A stretch of 64,000 nucleotides of DNA from Planococcus sp. MSAK28401 (GCF_018283455.1 NZ_JAAMTH010000001.1:3267501-3331500), one strand, 5' to 3'; counted from the stretch's first letter, positions 8,808 to 17,285 are shown. Program-made: numbers and translations. The notes: generated by a model not told the origin, from the sequence alone.

Positions 8808-9724
8808 TATTGAGTCGTTGTGCGTCTTCTGAACAACAGCAGTCCAGCACCTAGAGCTGCCAAGCCCATTCCTGTGAACGCATATAACGGGTTGTTGCTG
8901 GCAGTGTCCGGCAATTCGCCGCCTTCCATTGGAACCGCATTATCCAGAACATCTTGTGGAACTGTAATCGGCTCTACGCCGTTGAAGTTACTGATCGTCA
9001 TGTCCGTGCTTTGAACTATGTTCAAGCTCTCACCGGCAGCTGAAATATCCATATCTACATGCATAGACATTTCCGTCAAATAGAACGTATCTTTTTCAAT
9101 GGTCATTTCATAGCTGAGGTCATTGAAATTGATCTCTTCCATCATACCTTCCATGGACATCGCTGAATCTTCTTCACCCATCATGGATTCAAAAGCAGCC
9201 ATAACTGCTTCCATCATTTCTTCTCCGTCGCCTTCATAGGTCAACTGGTAAGCGTCTCCTGTGTCTTCTACCGACATGTCTTCCCCTAGCGCTTCAGCCT
9301 GGGCCACTTGATCGCCGGCAGTCGACATCGCCATCAATTCATCCAAGCCTTCAGAAAGTTCGCTCGGCAATTTCACCCAACCTTGCATCGGGTCTTCCTG
9401 GTAAAAGCCCTCTTCTGTCCAGTAGGACTCCAAGGTCTCTTCTTGTCCATCAGGGCCGGAAGTCGTGACGGTCTGATGCATTGCAAACGGATTGAACGTC
9501 ACATCTTCTTTCGTATGAATCGGAATCGTCGTCGTTTCTCCAGTGGTAATGTCAGGCATCGTGATTTCCATAGTGGTCTCGCTGGAGTAACTATCGAGCG
9601 ATGACATCGCTTCGTTGGACTTTTGCAGTACGTCGACTGCACTCATTTCCTCAGCTAAAGCCGGTGTGGCACTCCCTACTGCAAGCACCGTCACAAAGGA
9701 GGCAGGTATCACTTTTTTCAACAT
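8807..9724 (-). CDS. LPDTA-anchored cell-surface protein (DUF6612-like)
   Basis: A 305-residue exported protein: signal peptide (about 1-24, cleaved near ALA-EE), an acidic domain resembling DUF6612 lipoprotein-type folds (about 30-255), then a sorting signal LPDTA at 271-275, a hydrophobic stretch and a RRR tail. The LPDTA motif fits a class D sortase, encoded next downstream. The domain is rich in Met, Glu and Asp. Its function is unknown; related domains occur in LolA/LppX-like lipoproteins, but no ligand can be read from the sequence. A weak AGGA lies about 12 bases before the ATG. Confidence 0.82.
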   Translation of the reverse strand: MLKKVIPASFVTVLAVGSATPALAEEMSAVDVLQKSNEAMSSLDSYSSETTMEITMPDITTGETTTIPIHTKEDVTFNPFAMHQTVTTSGPDGQEETLESYWTEEGFYQEDPMQGWVKLPSELSEGLDELMAMSTAGDQVAQAEALGEDMSVEDTGDAYQLTYEGDGEEMMEAVMAAFESMMGEEDSAMSMEGMMEEINFNDLSYEMTIEKDTFYLTEMSMHVDMDISAAGESLNIVQSTDMTISNFNGVEPITVPQDVLDNAVPMEGGELPDTASNNPLYAFTGMGLAALGAGLLLFRRRTTTQ

Positions 9725-10105
9725 GTAAACACGTCCTATTCCATAGTATTAAGAAGCCGGGATGAACTCTCATATATGTATGTACTTACCAATTAAGCCT
9801 CTTATAGTTCCTACTTCCCTATATCTTTTGGTTAAAACATTATGATAGTCACCTATTTGTGAAATTCAGTTTTGCTGAGTTTCGATTCTCTTTAATTCGT
9901 TAATCAAAAATGCGTTGAATGGTATAGTGAATGCCTGTTGCGTTTCATCTTGGTTTAAGATATTTTCCAATAATCCTGAATATAATACTTAGTGGCTAAA
10001 CGATTACTAAAACAATCGGTATCCGTTGCCTTCCAATTTATAGCCACAACTTTTTTGGACTTGTTTTTTGAATCCATCATGTGTAGTATTACATTTGTTG
10101 ATAAA
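9725..10105. other. AT-rich intergenic gap without a recognised gene
   Basis: The stretch holds the leaders of the divergent LPDTA-protein gene and zinc-binding lipoprotein gene. No open frame with a ribosome-binding site, hairpin or RNA motif stands out. Confidence 0.5.
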
Positions 10106-10120
10106 ACGTAATGATTACAC
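10106..10120 (+). promoter_or_regulatory. Zur-like operator
   Basis: ACGTAAT-G-ATTACAC is a 7-1-7 inverted repeat matching the Bacillus Zur consensus TCGTAAT-N-ATTACGA at 12 of 14 arm positions. It lies 15 bases before the ATG of a zinc-binding lipoprotein gene, where a bound repressor would block initiation. Regulation by zinc is inferred from the match and the gene. Confidence 0.7.
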
Positions 10121-10135
10121 TTTGTAGGGTTGTTA

Positions 10136-11179
10136 ATGAAGAATACTGTATTTATTTTGATGCTGATGCTGCTATTGGCTGCTTGTAGTCAGCCCGATAG
10201 CTCTACTGAAGATACTTCGGCTGCCGATTCATCCGAATCAGCTGAACTCGATATATTTGCTACTGCCTATCCGCTTGCTTACTTTGCCGAAAGAATCGGC
10301 GCGGAGCGAGTCAAAGTCCAATCAATTTACCCGGCTGGTTCAAATTTACATACTTTTGAACCGACACAACAGGACATGGTGGAATTGGCTGAAGCTGACC
10401 TTCTTTTTTACATCGGCCTTGGACTGGAAGGGTTTATTGATAGTGCAGAAAACACCTTAAGTAACGAAGACGTGAAATTAATCGCTGTTTCAAATGCTAT
10501 TTCTGATGAAGAATTGGAAAATGGCCAATTACATGAGCAGGAGGCCGACACTGCAGAAGCAAGTAAGGATCCTCATGCGGAAGATGGACATACTGATGAA
10601 GAAAGCCATAATCATGAGAACGGCTCAGAAGATAACCATGATGGACACGACCACGGTTCTACGGATCCACATTTGTGGATTTCACCGGTATTGAGCCAGA
10701 AGCTTGCCGAATCAATCAAAGATTCTCTTATAGAAGCGGATTCAGAGGGCGCTGAAATCTATGAACAAAATTACGCTGAACTTATTTCTGAGTTGCAACA
10801 GCTAGATGAATCATACAAAACATTAGCCAATACTACAGAAGAGAAAACTTTCTTCGTTTCCCATGCTGCTTTTGGCTATATTGCAAATACCTATGGTTTT
10901 GAACAGGTACCGGTTGCTGGACTAAATAGCGAGGATGAACCTACCCAACAAGAGCTGACCAACGTTGTTGATCTGGCTAAAGAAAAAAATATCGAATACA
11001 TTGCTTTCGAACAGAATGTATCCTCCAAACTGACCGAAGTGATTCAGAGTGAAGTAGGGGCAGAGGCTGTCGAGTTGCATAATTTAAGTGTCCTCACTCC
11101 CGAAAACGAAGATAACAATGAAACCTATTTCACCTTAATGGAAAAGAATCTAGAAACTTTGAGAATAATGTTGAAATAA
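10136..11179 (+). CDS. znuA: Zinc ABC transporter substrate-binding lipoprotein (ZnuA/AdcA type)
   Basis: A 347-residue cluster A-I binding protein. It has a lipoprotein signal (lipobox LAAC at about 15-18), the ATAYPLAYF start of the domain, a His/Asp/Glu-rich loop (about 138-178, containing HNHENG and HDGHDHG) and metal-site blocks TDPHLWISP, VSHAAFGY and AFEQNVS. It captures Zn2+ outside the membrane for a ZnuBC-type importer. The permease and ATPase genes are not adjacent, so it must use one encoded elsewhere. The ATG at 10136 is preferred over an upstream TTG. A Zur-like box lies just upstream. Confidence 0.9.
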   Translation: MKNTVFILMLMLLLAACSQPDSSTEDTSAADSSESAELDIFATAYPLAYFAERIGAERVKVQSIYPAGSNLHTFEPTQQDMVELAEADLLFYIGLGLEGFIDSAENTLSNEDVKLIAVSNAISDEELENGQLHEQEADTAEASKDPHAEDGHTDEESHNHENGSEDNHDGHDHGSTDPHLWISPVLSQKLAESIKDSLIEADSEGAEIYEQNYAELISELQQLDESYKTLANTTEEKTFFVSHAAFGYIANTYGFEQVPVAGLNSEDEPTQQELTNVVDLAKEKNIEYIAFEQNVSSKLTEVIQSEVGAEAVELHNLSVLTPENEDNNETYFTLMEKNLETLRIMLK

Positions 11180-11181
11180 TA

Positions 11182-11212
11182 AAAGCACCGCAATTTACCA
11201 TTGCGGTGCTTT
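11182..11212 (+). terminator. Terminator of the zinc-binding lipoprotein gene
   Basis: AAAGCACCGCAA and TTGCGGTGCTTT pair around a seven-base loop. Confidence 0.85.
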
Positions 11213-11259
11213 ACATTTCTTATTCTTTTACATATCCACGCTTGGACTCACGGGCCAAT

Positions 11260-12534
11260 TCATATCTGATCATCGGCCAGCCTGAAGCCGCCAAACTGCC
11301 AACGTTTATCCGGCGGAAAGAAATTGCGGTAAGTCGAACGAATATGGCTAGCGGGAGTGGCACAAGATCCGCCTCTTAAAATCATTTGATTGCTCATAAA
11401 TTTCGCATTGTACTCTCCAAGCGCCCCTTCTAGCGGCTTGCTTCCGGGATAAGAAGCATAGGCACTCGATGTCCATTCCCATACGTCCCCAAACATTTTC
11501 GCTAGTGTTGCTTCGTTCATTTCGCCGCGGGCAGCTGACGGATGGTAAAGTTCCTGTTCCATCGTATTGCCTTCAATGGCGATTCCTTGAGATGCATGCT
11601 CCCATTCAGCCTCAGTCGGCAGTCTTTTGCCTTTCCATCTGCTAAAAGCGTCTGCTTCATAAAAACTCACATGGCTGACGGGTTCATGGGGATTCAAGTT
11701 CTTTACTCCGCCAAGCGTGAAGATGCTCCACGCACCTTGCTCGTTTTTCAACCAATACAACGGCGCTTTCCAATTGTTCTTCTTCACAACTCCCCAGCCA
11801 TCCGAGAGCCAGTGTTCCGGCTGTTCATAGCCGCCTGCTTCGATAAACTCCAGATATTCTCCATTGGTTACAGGCTCTGTTGCCAATTGGAACGGTTCAA
11901 GCCAAACCTTATGGCGGGGGCTTTCGTTATCAAACGCAAATCCTTCCCCTTGGTGGCCAATCTCGACCAATCCGCCTTCAAACTCCACAAATGCCGCTGG
12001 TTTTCGTTCACTCGCCTGCGGTTCCGCTGATTTTAAATAGGTCGGAAACAACGGATTCACAAAAAAGTTGTACTTCACGTCCATCAGTATTAACTCTTGG
12101 TGCTGCTGTTCATGTTGCAGCCCCATATGAATCAATTGAGCCAGCTTTTTCTGAACATCTGAAGACTCGGTTTCGGAAAGCAATTCATGAATTTGCCCGT
12201 CTACATAATGGCGATAGGCGATGATTTCCCCAACAGTGGGCCTTGAGAGCACACCGCGTTCATGGCGAGGCTGGTATGGCCCGATGGTGTTGTAATACGA
12301 ATTGAACAAAAAATCGAACTCGGCATTAAACTCTTCATACGCGGGTTTGAATTCCTTTAAAATCATGCGCTCAAAAAACCAAGTTGTATGGGCAATATGC
12401 CATTTGGGCGGACTGACATCCGCATTGGATTGAATAATGAAGTCTTCTGGTTCCAGTGGCTCGATGAGTTCCATGGTGACTTTCCTAATTTCGGTGTAGC
12501 GGTCCAGTAAAGTCGCTTTATCCAACGTTTCCAT
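11260..12534 (-). CDS. egtB: EgtB-like non-heme iron sulfoxide synthase
   Basis: A 424-residue protein with a DinB-like N-terminal domain and a C-terminal formylglycine-generating-enzyme-type sulfatase-modifying domain (about 185-420), the EgtB/OvoA layout. The iron triad is visible: His49 in KWHIAHTTWFFE and the HX3HXE motif at His141-His145-Glu147. EgtB joins hercynine to a cysteine-type thiol using oxygen in ergothioneine synthesis. No EgtD methyltransferase is adjacent. The ATG at 12534 follows GAGGGAG; a GTG at 12552 overlaps that site. It lies 64 bases downstream of a betaine-type binding-protein gene on the same strand. Substrate choice cannot be settled from sequence. Confidence 0.85.
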   Translation of the reverse strand: METLDKATLLDRYTEIRKVTMELIEPLEPEDFIIQSNADVSPPKWHIAHTTWFFERMILKEFKPAYEEFNAEFDFLFNSYYNTIGPYQPRHERGVLSRPTVGEIIAYRHYVDGQIHELLSETESSDVQKKLAQLIHMGLQHEQQHQELILMDVKYNFFVNPLFPTYLKSAEPQASERKPAAFVEFEGGLVEIGHQGEGFAFDNESPRHKVWLEPFQLATEPVTNGEYLEFIEAGGYEQPEHWLSDGWGVVKKNNWKAPLYWLKNEQGAWSIFTLGGVKNLNPHEPVSHVSFYEADAFSRWKGKRLPTEAEWEHASQGIAIEGNTMEQELYHPSAARGEMNEATLAKMFGDVWEWTSSAYASYPGSKPLEGALGEYNAKFMSNQMILRGGSCATPASHIRSTYRNFFPPDKRWQFGGFRLADDQI

Positions 12535-12598
12535 TAAAAAACTCCCTCGCACTTTTTAGTTGTTTTTCAAGCCCTTCTTGGTTACGCTTTCTGTCTCC

Positions 12599-13501
12599 TC
12601 ATTCTTCGATCAATCCTTGTTCAACCAGGAACTCTACAGCTACATCTCTCGGTTGGGCATCGTCAGAATCCACACGGGCATTCATGGCCAGCATTTCTTC
12701 TTCGCTGATCTCCCCGGCGAGCCCGTTCAGCACTTCTTCCAACTCCGGATATTCTTCCAGCGTTTCCAATCTCACGACCGGTGCAGCGTCATATTTGGGA
12801 AAGAAGTTCATATCGTCTTCAGTCGTCGCCAAATCGAACAGCCCGATTCTGCTGTCTGTGGTAAATGCCGGGATAACGTCAATATCCCCGTTTCGTACAG
12901 CTTCATACATAATGGCTGGATCAAAGCTCTCTGTCGCAGAGAATTCAAATCCGTATGTTTCCTTCAAGTCTTCGTATCCGTCGCCTTCTCTCTCATAAAT
13001 CGAATGAGGCCCGCCGAACGTGACATCTTGCGAACGGGAGATCTCTGCCAGTTTGGAATACGTTTCTGCGTCAAAACCGCTGTCTTTTGAATAGGCTAAG
13101 GTATAGCCGTTTTCAAACCCAAGCGGCTCCAGCCATGTTGCGCCCAATTCTTCTTCGTAGCCTTCGCGCACTTGCTGAAGAACCTCTTCAGAAGATTGGC
13201 CGGCTTCCGATTCACGTTTGAGGACATCTTTTAACCCTGTGCCCGTGTACTCGACGTACATATCGATATCTCCCTGTTCCAAGGCAGGCGTCAATATGGC
13301 TACTTCCCCTAAGCCGTCCTGATATTCAACGGTATATTCTGAATGTGCCTCTATGTACTCTCCCAGAATATAAGGCAAGATATACTGTTCCGTCCATGGT
13401 TTGCCTCCAATAATAATTGGGTCTGTTTCTTCTGCACCTGAACTGCAGCCATACAAAGCTGCCGATGCCAATATTGAAATACCGATCAATTTTTTGTTCA
13501 T
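12599..13501 (-). CDS. Quaternary-amine type ABC substrate-binding lipoprotein (OpuCC/EgtU-like)
   Basis: A 300-residue lipoprotein with lipobox LYGC (about 15-18) and a type II periplasmic-binding fold of the OpuAC/OpuCC family, beginning IIIGGKPWTEQYILPYILGEY and containing the DMYVEYTGTGLKDVL block. The family binds glycine betaine, choline or carnitine; the EgtU binding domain for ergothioneine belongs to the same group. The ATG at 13501 has AGGAGGG seven bases upstream. No permease or ATPase is adjacent. It heads a unit with the EgtB-like gene, which suggests a histidine-betaine-type ligand (hercynine or ergothioneine). That is inference. Confidence 0.8.
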   Translation of the reverse strand: MNKKLIGISILASAALYGCSSGAEETDPIIIGGKPWTEQYILPYILGEYIEAHSEYTVEYQDGLGEVAILTPALEQGDIDMYVEYTGTGLKDVLKRESEAGQSSEEVLQQVREGYEEELGATWLEPLGFENGYTLAYSKDSGFDAETYSKLAEISRSQDVTFGGPHSIYEREGDGYEDLKETYGFEFSATESFDPAIMYEAVRNGDIDVIPAFTTDSRIGLFDLATTEDDMNFFPKYDAAPVVRLETLEEYPELEEVLNGLAGEISEEEMLAMNARVDSDDAQPRDVAVEFLVEQGLIEE

Positions 13502-13624
13502 GGCGATCCCTCCTAATTTTCTTATAGCCTCATTTATGGAATAAAACATGACTCCCCTCTATATTATCAGAATTTTCTAGGATAAATGTGAGATAGATAA
13601 CATTTTCTACTAGCTCTCACGGAC

Positions 13625-13658
13625 AAAAAAGAAGAAAATCGACTGCTCGATTTTCTTC
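13625..13658 (-). terminator. Terminator of the glutaredoxin-like gene
   Basis: GAAGAAAATCGA and TCGATTTTCTTC pair around four bases. On the minus strand the hairpin ends in six T, so it serves the leftward gene at 13771. The 110 bases between hold nothing recognised. Confidence 0.75.
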
Positions 13659-13770
13659 ACCCTCTACTTTTTATCCCATTTGCAAGACTTATTGGCAATT
13701 GACGGAAATGGATTGCGCCATGCAGCTAAACGAGTCCATTATTGTACATCGACTTCGTTGTAATGGTTTT

Positions 13771-13977
13771 TTAAAATTCACCGTTCATCATCTCTGCATA
13801 AGTGTAGTAAACGTTCCGATTTTTCAAAAGTGGAAAACCTTGTCTTTTTTTCTCACTAGGTACATTCTGTAGTAAATTGCGATGTTCGAAAACATTATAG
13901 ATTTGGTACGGGATGCCCATTTCATTCAACTTACTTTTCGCTTCTTCGCATTTGGTACATCCTGGGACGACAAACAA
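13771..13977 (-). CDS. Glutaredoxin/NrdH-like small thiol protein
   Basis: A thioredoxin-fold peptide of about 68 residues with a CxxC redox motif (VPGCTKCEEAK) near the N terminus and a TxxP-less C-terminal half (QGFPLLKNRNVYYTYAEM). The frame is open up to 14298, but that longer frame runs antisense through the Crp/Fnr gene and is unlikely. The TTG at 13977 gives a normal glutaredoxin start, with GGAAGG about 14 bases upstream; an ATG at 14028 overlaps the divergent gene's start. It probably reduces disulfides or acts as a thiol sensor. The neighbouring Crp/Fnr gene suggests a redox context. Confidence 0.6.
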   Translation of the reverse strand: MFVVPGCTKCEEAKSKLNEMGIPYQIYNVFEHRNLLQNVPSEKKRQGFPLLKNRNVYYTYAEMMNGEF

Positions 13978-13994
13978 ATTAAACTTATTTGACC

Positions 13995-14009
13995 TTCCGT
14001 AGAACGGAA
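13995..14009. promoter_or_regulatory. Palindrome between divergent glutaredoxin and Crp/Fnr genes
   Basis: TTCCGT-AGA-ACGGAA is a perfect 6-3-6 inverted repeat just upstream of both starts. It is a plausible site for autoregulation by the Crp/Fnr-type protein, although it does not match the canonical TGTGA half-site. Confidence 0.4.
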
Positions 14010-14026
14010 AAGAAGGGATATGAATC

Positions 14027-14707
14027 ATGGATAAACTGACACTCCTTTCGCACATCAATCTTTTCGACGAGCTGCCCATGGAAGACATGAAGTTAATCGA
14101 CAAAAACAGCATCATGACGCCCGTGAAAAAAGGAACACAAATACTCATCCCCGAACAGCCCTTAGATGTTTTGTTTTTCCTAAAGAAGGGACAGGTCCGC
14201 TTATACCGGATGACGTCCCAAGGGAAGCAGTTCACGACTGATATCCTTGTGGACGGCAATGTCTTTGGCGAAACAGAATCATTCATGCTGACAGACAAAC
14301 AAACTTACGCAGAAGCTATGACTGATTGCTATCTATGCACCATGGATAAAGGAAAATTCGAATCTTTCGTTCGATCTACCCCCGATGTCTCATTCAAACT
14401 CATCCAAATTTTGTCGAATCGCCTGAAAGAAACTTATGACTTGAGTGAAAAGATCGCACTCGGGGATGTCCGCTACCGAACGCTTTTCCTGTTGCTGAAA
14501 ATGAGCGAAAAAAGTGGAACACGAGACAAAGAATGGCAATCCATCAACATGAAAATCACCCACGAGGATATCGCGACAATGGTCGGCTCCTCACGAGAAA
14601 CAATTTCTCTTCTCATGAGCAAATTAAAAAAAGAGGGATTACTGAAGAAAACATTGTTTGGCTACTCTATCAAAGCCGATGAAATCAAGAGCATCCTTAT
14701 AGAATAA
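14027..14707 (+). CDS. Crp/Fnr-family transcriptional regulator
   Basis: A 226-residue protein with an N-terminal cyclic-nucleotide-binding-like barrel (about 10-125, VLFFLKKGQVRLYRMTSQGKQ then GNVFGE), a dimer helix (125-150) and a C-terminal Crp-type winged helix with ITHEDIATMVGSSRETISLLMSKLKKEG (about 175-205). No Cys cluster for an iron-sulfur centre and no clear cAMP-contact Arg-Ser pair is visible, so the ligand is unknown. GAAGGG lies nine bases before the ATG. It is divergent from a glutaredoxin-like gene and convergent with a membrane-protein gene. Confidence 0.88.
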   Translation: MDKLTLLSHINLFDELPMEDMKLIDKNSIMTPVKKGTQILIPEQPLDVLFFLKKGQVRLYRMTSQGKQFTTDILVDGNVFGETESFMLTDKQTYAEAMTDCYLCTMDKGKFESFVRSTPDVSFKLIQILSNRLKETYDLSEKIALGDVRYRTLFLLLKMSEKSGTRDKEWQSINMKITHEDIATMVGSSRETISLLMSKLKKEGLLKKTLFGYSIKADEIKSILIE

Positions 14708-14784
14708 TGGTTGTTTTCATCTTCTCAAAAAAGATCCTGTGAAAAAGTAAGGAGACTTACTTTTCGGGAATTGATAATCTCTTA

Positions 14785-14848
14785 TAAAAAAACCTTTCGC
14801 ATTCTACCAAGGCCATCGACTGGCCGATAGTGTGCAAAAGGTTTTTTT
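14785..14848. terminator. Bidirectional terminator
   Basis: AAAAAAACCTTT and AAAGGTTTTTTT form an outer stem with an inner GGCCATCGACTGGCC hairpin, between convergent genes. Both strands carry T tracts. Confidence 0.8.
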
Positions 14849-14856
14849 CCATTCTT

Positions 14857-15294
14857 CTAGGCATGCTTATGCATAAGACGGCTGAACACGGCGGCCAAAA
14901 TCAGTGAAAAGGCCAAGTGAGTAAGCAAACTCATTAGCTGCGCACTCGCGAACATTTCTCCAATCATTGGCCCCATTCCCATCATAACAGGCATTACCAG
15001 CAATGGTCCGATGAACCAAATAATCACGCCGTGAAGAACGCCCAGCACATAATAACGTGAAGACAACAAGGTCATCGCTCCATAGCCAAGCCCGAAAATC
15101 CAGCTGATCATCATATGCATCGTCCAACCAAGCACAACGCTTTCACTGCCAAGCATCGAAGCCAATACCGGCATCATCCCCATCACTTGCATATAAATCC
15201 CGAACGCTACGCCTGCGACTGTACTCCCAATCAATGAAGCTTTCACCAGCTTTGAGTAATTCGAAACAGTGGATGTTTGTCTCGAGACTACCAT
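14857..15294 (-). CDS. Four-helix integral membrane protein of unknown function
   Basis: A 145-residue hydrophobic protein with about four membrane segments (roughly 18-42, 52-75, 80-105, 115-138) rich in Met and Gly, and a HKHA tail. The ATG at 15294 follows AAGGAG by eight bases; the longer frame to 15360 has no binding site. The fold resembles small conserved Bacillales membrane proteins of the YagU/DUF1440 kind, but I do not recognise the family with certainty. It is convergent with the Crp/Fnr gene. Confidence 0.65.
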   Translation of the reverse strand: MVVSRQTSTVSNYSKLVKASLIGSTVAGVAFGIYMQVMGMMPVLASMLGSESVVLGWTMHMMISWIFGLGYGAMTLLSSRYYVLGVLHGVIIWFIGPLLVMPVMMGMGPMIGEMFASAQLMSLLTHLAFSLILAAVFSRLMHKHA

Positions 15295-15496
15295 TGTTCT
15301 CACTCCTTTTTTCTTTAGTATAGAACTGGCTCGTAAAGAAAAAAGTAAGTTATCTAACAATTTCGATATTTTTTGTTGAATAGTGAATTAAAAAAAGAGG
15401 TCAGGTATTCTGTATTTTTTTTAAGATTGATTACACACCTAAAGTCTTCTCCTACCCAAAGCCACTAAGTTTAATCTGCCGATAGTTGGAAACAGT

Positions 15497-15548
15497 AAAA
15501 CCCCAAATGGGAATCACTTTTTTAAAAGCGTCTCCCATTCGGGGTTTA
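15497..15548. repeat. IS3-end-like palindromic hairpin
   Basis: AAACCCCAAATGGGA and TCCCATTCGGGGTTT are inverted around ATCACTTTTTTAAAAGCG. The arms and loop match the left-end hairpin of the IS3 element at 30045 and the copies at 56644 and 61923. No transposase is nearby, so this is a solo end or miniature derivative. The gap 15295-15640 holds nothing else recognised. Confidence 0.6.
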
Positions 15549-15640
15549 GTTCAAAACTTTTTTCGCCCGTTTTATCTCAGGGTTTTATAAGAGAATCAAC
15601 CCTTTTCTGCTTTTAAACACTATCACGGGCATTTAACAAG

Positions 15641-16093
15641 CTATTCAGCTTGCTCTATATCTTCCGCTGGGCCAACTGTAGTTTCAAGGTCTGCAAAATC
15701 GTCAAAATCAGCGACGCTCATTCCGTGTTCATCTTGCACATAAGAATCAAATTCTGCGAACGTCCAATCAAGTGGCGTGAGATAATTCATTTCCAGCTCT
15801 GCTAGTTCAATATTGCCTAAGTCCATCTCTTCAATTACTTCTTCAGCAGCTTCGTCTGTTTCTTCCTCAATTTCATCTGCCTGCTCTTCATCAACATCAG
15901 TCTCTTCTTCTAATTCATCTGCTTGCTCTTCGTCAACATCTGTTTCTTCTTCTAATTCATCCGCTTGTTCTTCTGCTTCAAGAACTTCTTCCGGTTCAGC
16001 ATTTTCTAAAGTTTCGTCTTCACCACAGGCGGTCAAAATACTTATCGATAGCACCCCTAGAGCGCCTGTCTTGATCCATTTATTTTGAATCAT
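15641..16093 (-). CDS. Acidic repeat-containing lipoprotein
   Basis: A 150-residue lipoprotein with lipobox LTAC (about 20-23), then a highly acidic stretch with nearly three copies of a 14-residue unit (EEQADELEEETDVD) at about residues 38-80, and a C-terminal region with a conserved look (YLTPLDWTFAEFDSYVQ). A ribosome-binding site GGTGGAG lies just before the ATG. The repeats may form an extended or calcium-binding spacer; function is unknown. Two further acidic lipoprotein genes lie within 1.2 kb. Confidence 0.72.
   Translation of the reverse strand: MIQNKWIKTGALGVLSISILTACGEDETLENAEPEEVLEAEEQADELEEETDVDEEQADELEEETDVDEEQADEIEEETDEAAEEVIEEMDLGNIELAELEMNYLTPLDWTFAEFDSYVQDEHGMSVADFDDFADLETTVGPAEDIEQAE
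15863..15979. repeat. 42-base tandem repeat within the acidic lipoprotein gene
   Basis: Nearly three copies of a 42-base unit (15863, 15905, 15947) encode the 14-residue acidic repeat. The copies are close enough for slippage, so copy number may vary between strains. Confidence 0.75.
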
Positions 16094-16256
16094 AAGTCTC
16101 CACCTCTCTAAAAATTTGACTTACTATAAATAATACCCATTTGATTAAAATGATAAAATTTTGATTTTTCGGTAATCTTTTTGATGATTTTCAACTTCTT
16201 TTTCGTCAATCATCGGCGATAAAAAATGCACTTAATTATTTTCTATTGAAAAACAA

Positions 16257-16760
16257 TCAATTTCCAGAGGCCTCATACTCTTTTTCGTTACCATTTGGAT
16301 AGGTTACTTCAAGCTCAAGTGATTCGTAATCCTGATTTACGGAAAACACTTCTATAACTTGGCTGATGACTTCCTCATTTGCCATATCGACGTCTAATTG
16401 AAGTTCCATCAGCAAAGGCTTCATTTTGTCAAAAGCATCATTACCGGACAAGGATTCATTGGCCACTTTATTTTCATATCCTGCTTCCACCCGGTCACGA
16501 TCTTCTAAATAGACGACTTGTAAAGCATTATCTTGATCGCTATAGTCAACTTCCAGTTCAAATTCCGTAAATCCGAAAACTTTCCCGCCGATATTCTCAT
16601 CTTCGAGGCCTCCACCAGGGTTGGCATCCACTGGCCCTTGATAATCGACGGCTTCTCTTGTAACTGGCTGCGTAACTTCTTCCTCGATTCCACAGGCGCC
16701 TAGCAAAAGGGCAGAGGAAAATACAAATCCGATGGCAATGGGTTTTTTTATGATCATCAT
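16257..16760 (-). CDS. YusW-like lipoprotein
   Basis: A 167-residue lipoprotein with lipobox LGAC (about 19-22) and a YusW-type domain (about 60-165): FGFTEFELEVDY, a central VVYLEDRDRVEAGYENK block and a C-terminal LELEVTYPNG strand. The ATG at 16760 follows GGCGGGAAG; the longer frame to 16823 lacks a binding site. YusW proteins are found on Bacillales membranes; no activity is known. It lies on the same strand as the acidic lipoprotein gene downstream. Confidence 0.72.
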   Translation of the reverse strand: MMIIKKPIAIGFVFSSALLLGACGIEEEVTQPVTREAVDYQGPVDANPGGGLEDENIGGKVFGFTEFELEVDYSDQDNALQVVYLEDRDRVEAGYENKVANESLSGNDAFDKMKPLLMELQLDVDMANEEVISQVIEVFSVNQDYESLELEVTYPNGNEKEYEASGN

Positions 16761-16962
16761 ATCTTCCCGCCTTTCAATTTTGTCGTTTTTATTTAAATTC
16801 CCTATTTTTACGTTATTAATCATATAAAAACATCATTAAAAAATTATATTTATCACTAATTTATCATTTCAATCAAATAAACAACTTAATGCGTTTTTCT
16901 TCCACTTAGTCGGGTAACCATATAGAAAGTATAAAACATCATTTTATAGAAGGAGAGAGTTT

Positions 16963-17184
16963 ATGATGAAAAAATTGAAGTGGCCACTAAAATTAGGATT
17001 GAGCTTAACTTTATCTGTTGCTTTTCTTGGAGCTTGTGGTTTGGAAGAAGAACTAAAAGAAGAAGAACTTGAACATGATATAGAAGAGGATGTAGTTGAA
17101 CCCGTTGGAGAATTAGAAGAAGAAATTGAAGAAGAAGGCGTGGAAGATGCAGTAGAAGACGAAGTGGAAGAAAATGAAGAATAA
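16963..17184 (+). CDS. Small acidic lipoprotein
   Basis: A 73-residue protein with a lipoprotein signal (lipobox LGAC at about 22-25) followed almost only by Glu, Asp and Val. AGAAGGAGAGAG lies just upstream of two adjacent ATG codons. The mature part resembles the acidic stretch of the lipoprotein at 15641 but without the structured C-terminal region. Function unknown; possibly a surface charge or cation-binding peptide. Confidence 0.65.
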   Translation: MMKKLKWPLKLGLSLTLSVAFLGACGLEEELKEEELEHDIEEDVVEPVGELEEEIEEEGVEDAVEDEVEENEE

Positions 17185-17226
17185 TTCGTGTTGTTTACGT
17201 GTAAGAACCTTAGACGAAGAATGGTT

Positions 17227-17285
17227 AGCGCCCCTTTAAAGTGAGAGTTCAATTGTGTAACTAACTTTGAGGGGCTCTATTTTTG
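17227..17285 (+). terminator. Terminator of the small acidic lipoprotein gene
   Basis: AGCGCCCCT and AGGGGCTCT form the base of a long stem ending in TTTTT. Confidence 0.65.

Noticed and set aside
13978-14298. Long N-terminal extension of the glutaredoxin-like protein
   Set aside because: It is antisense to the well-supported Crp/Fnr gene and unlike any glutaredoxin N terminus.
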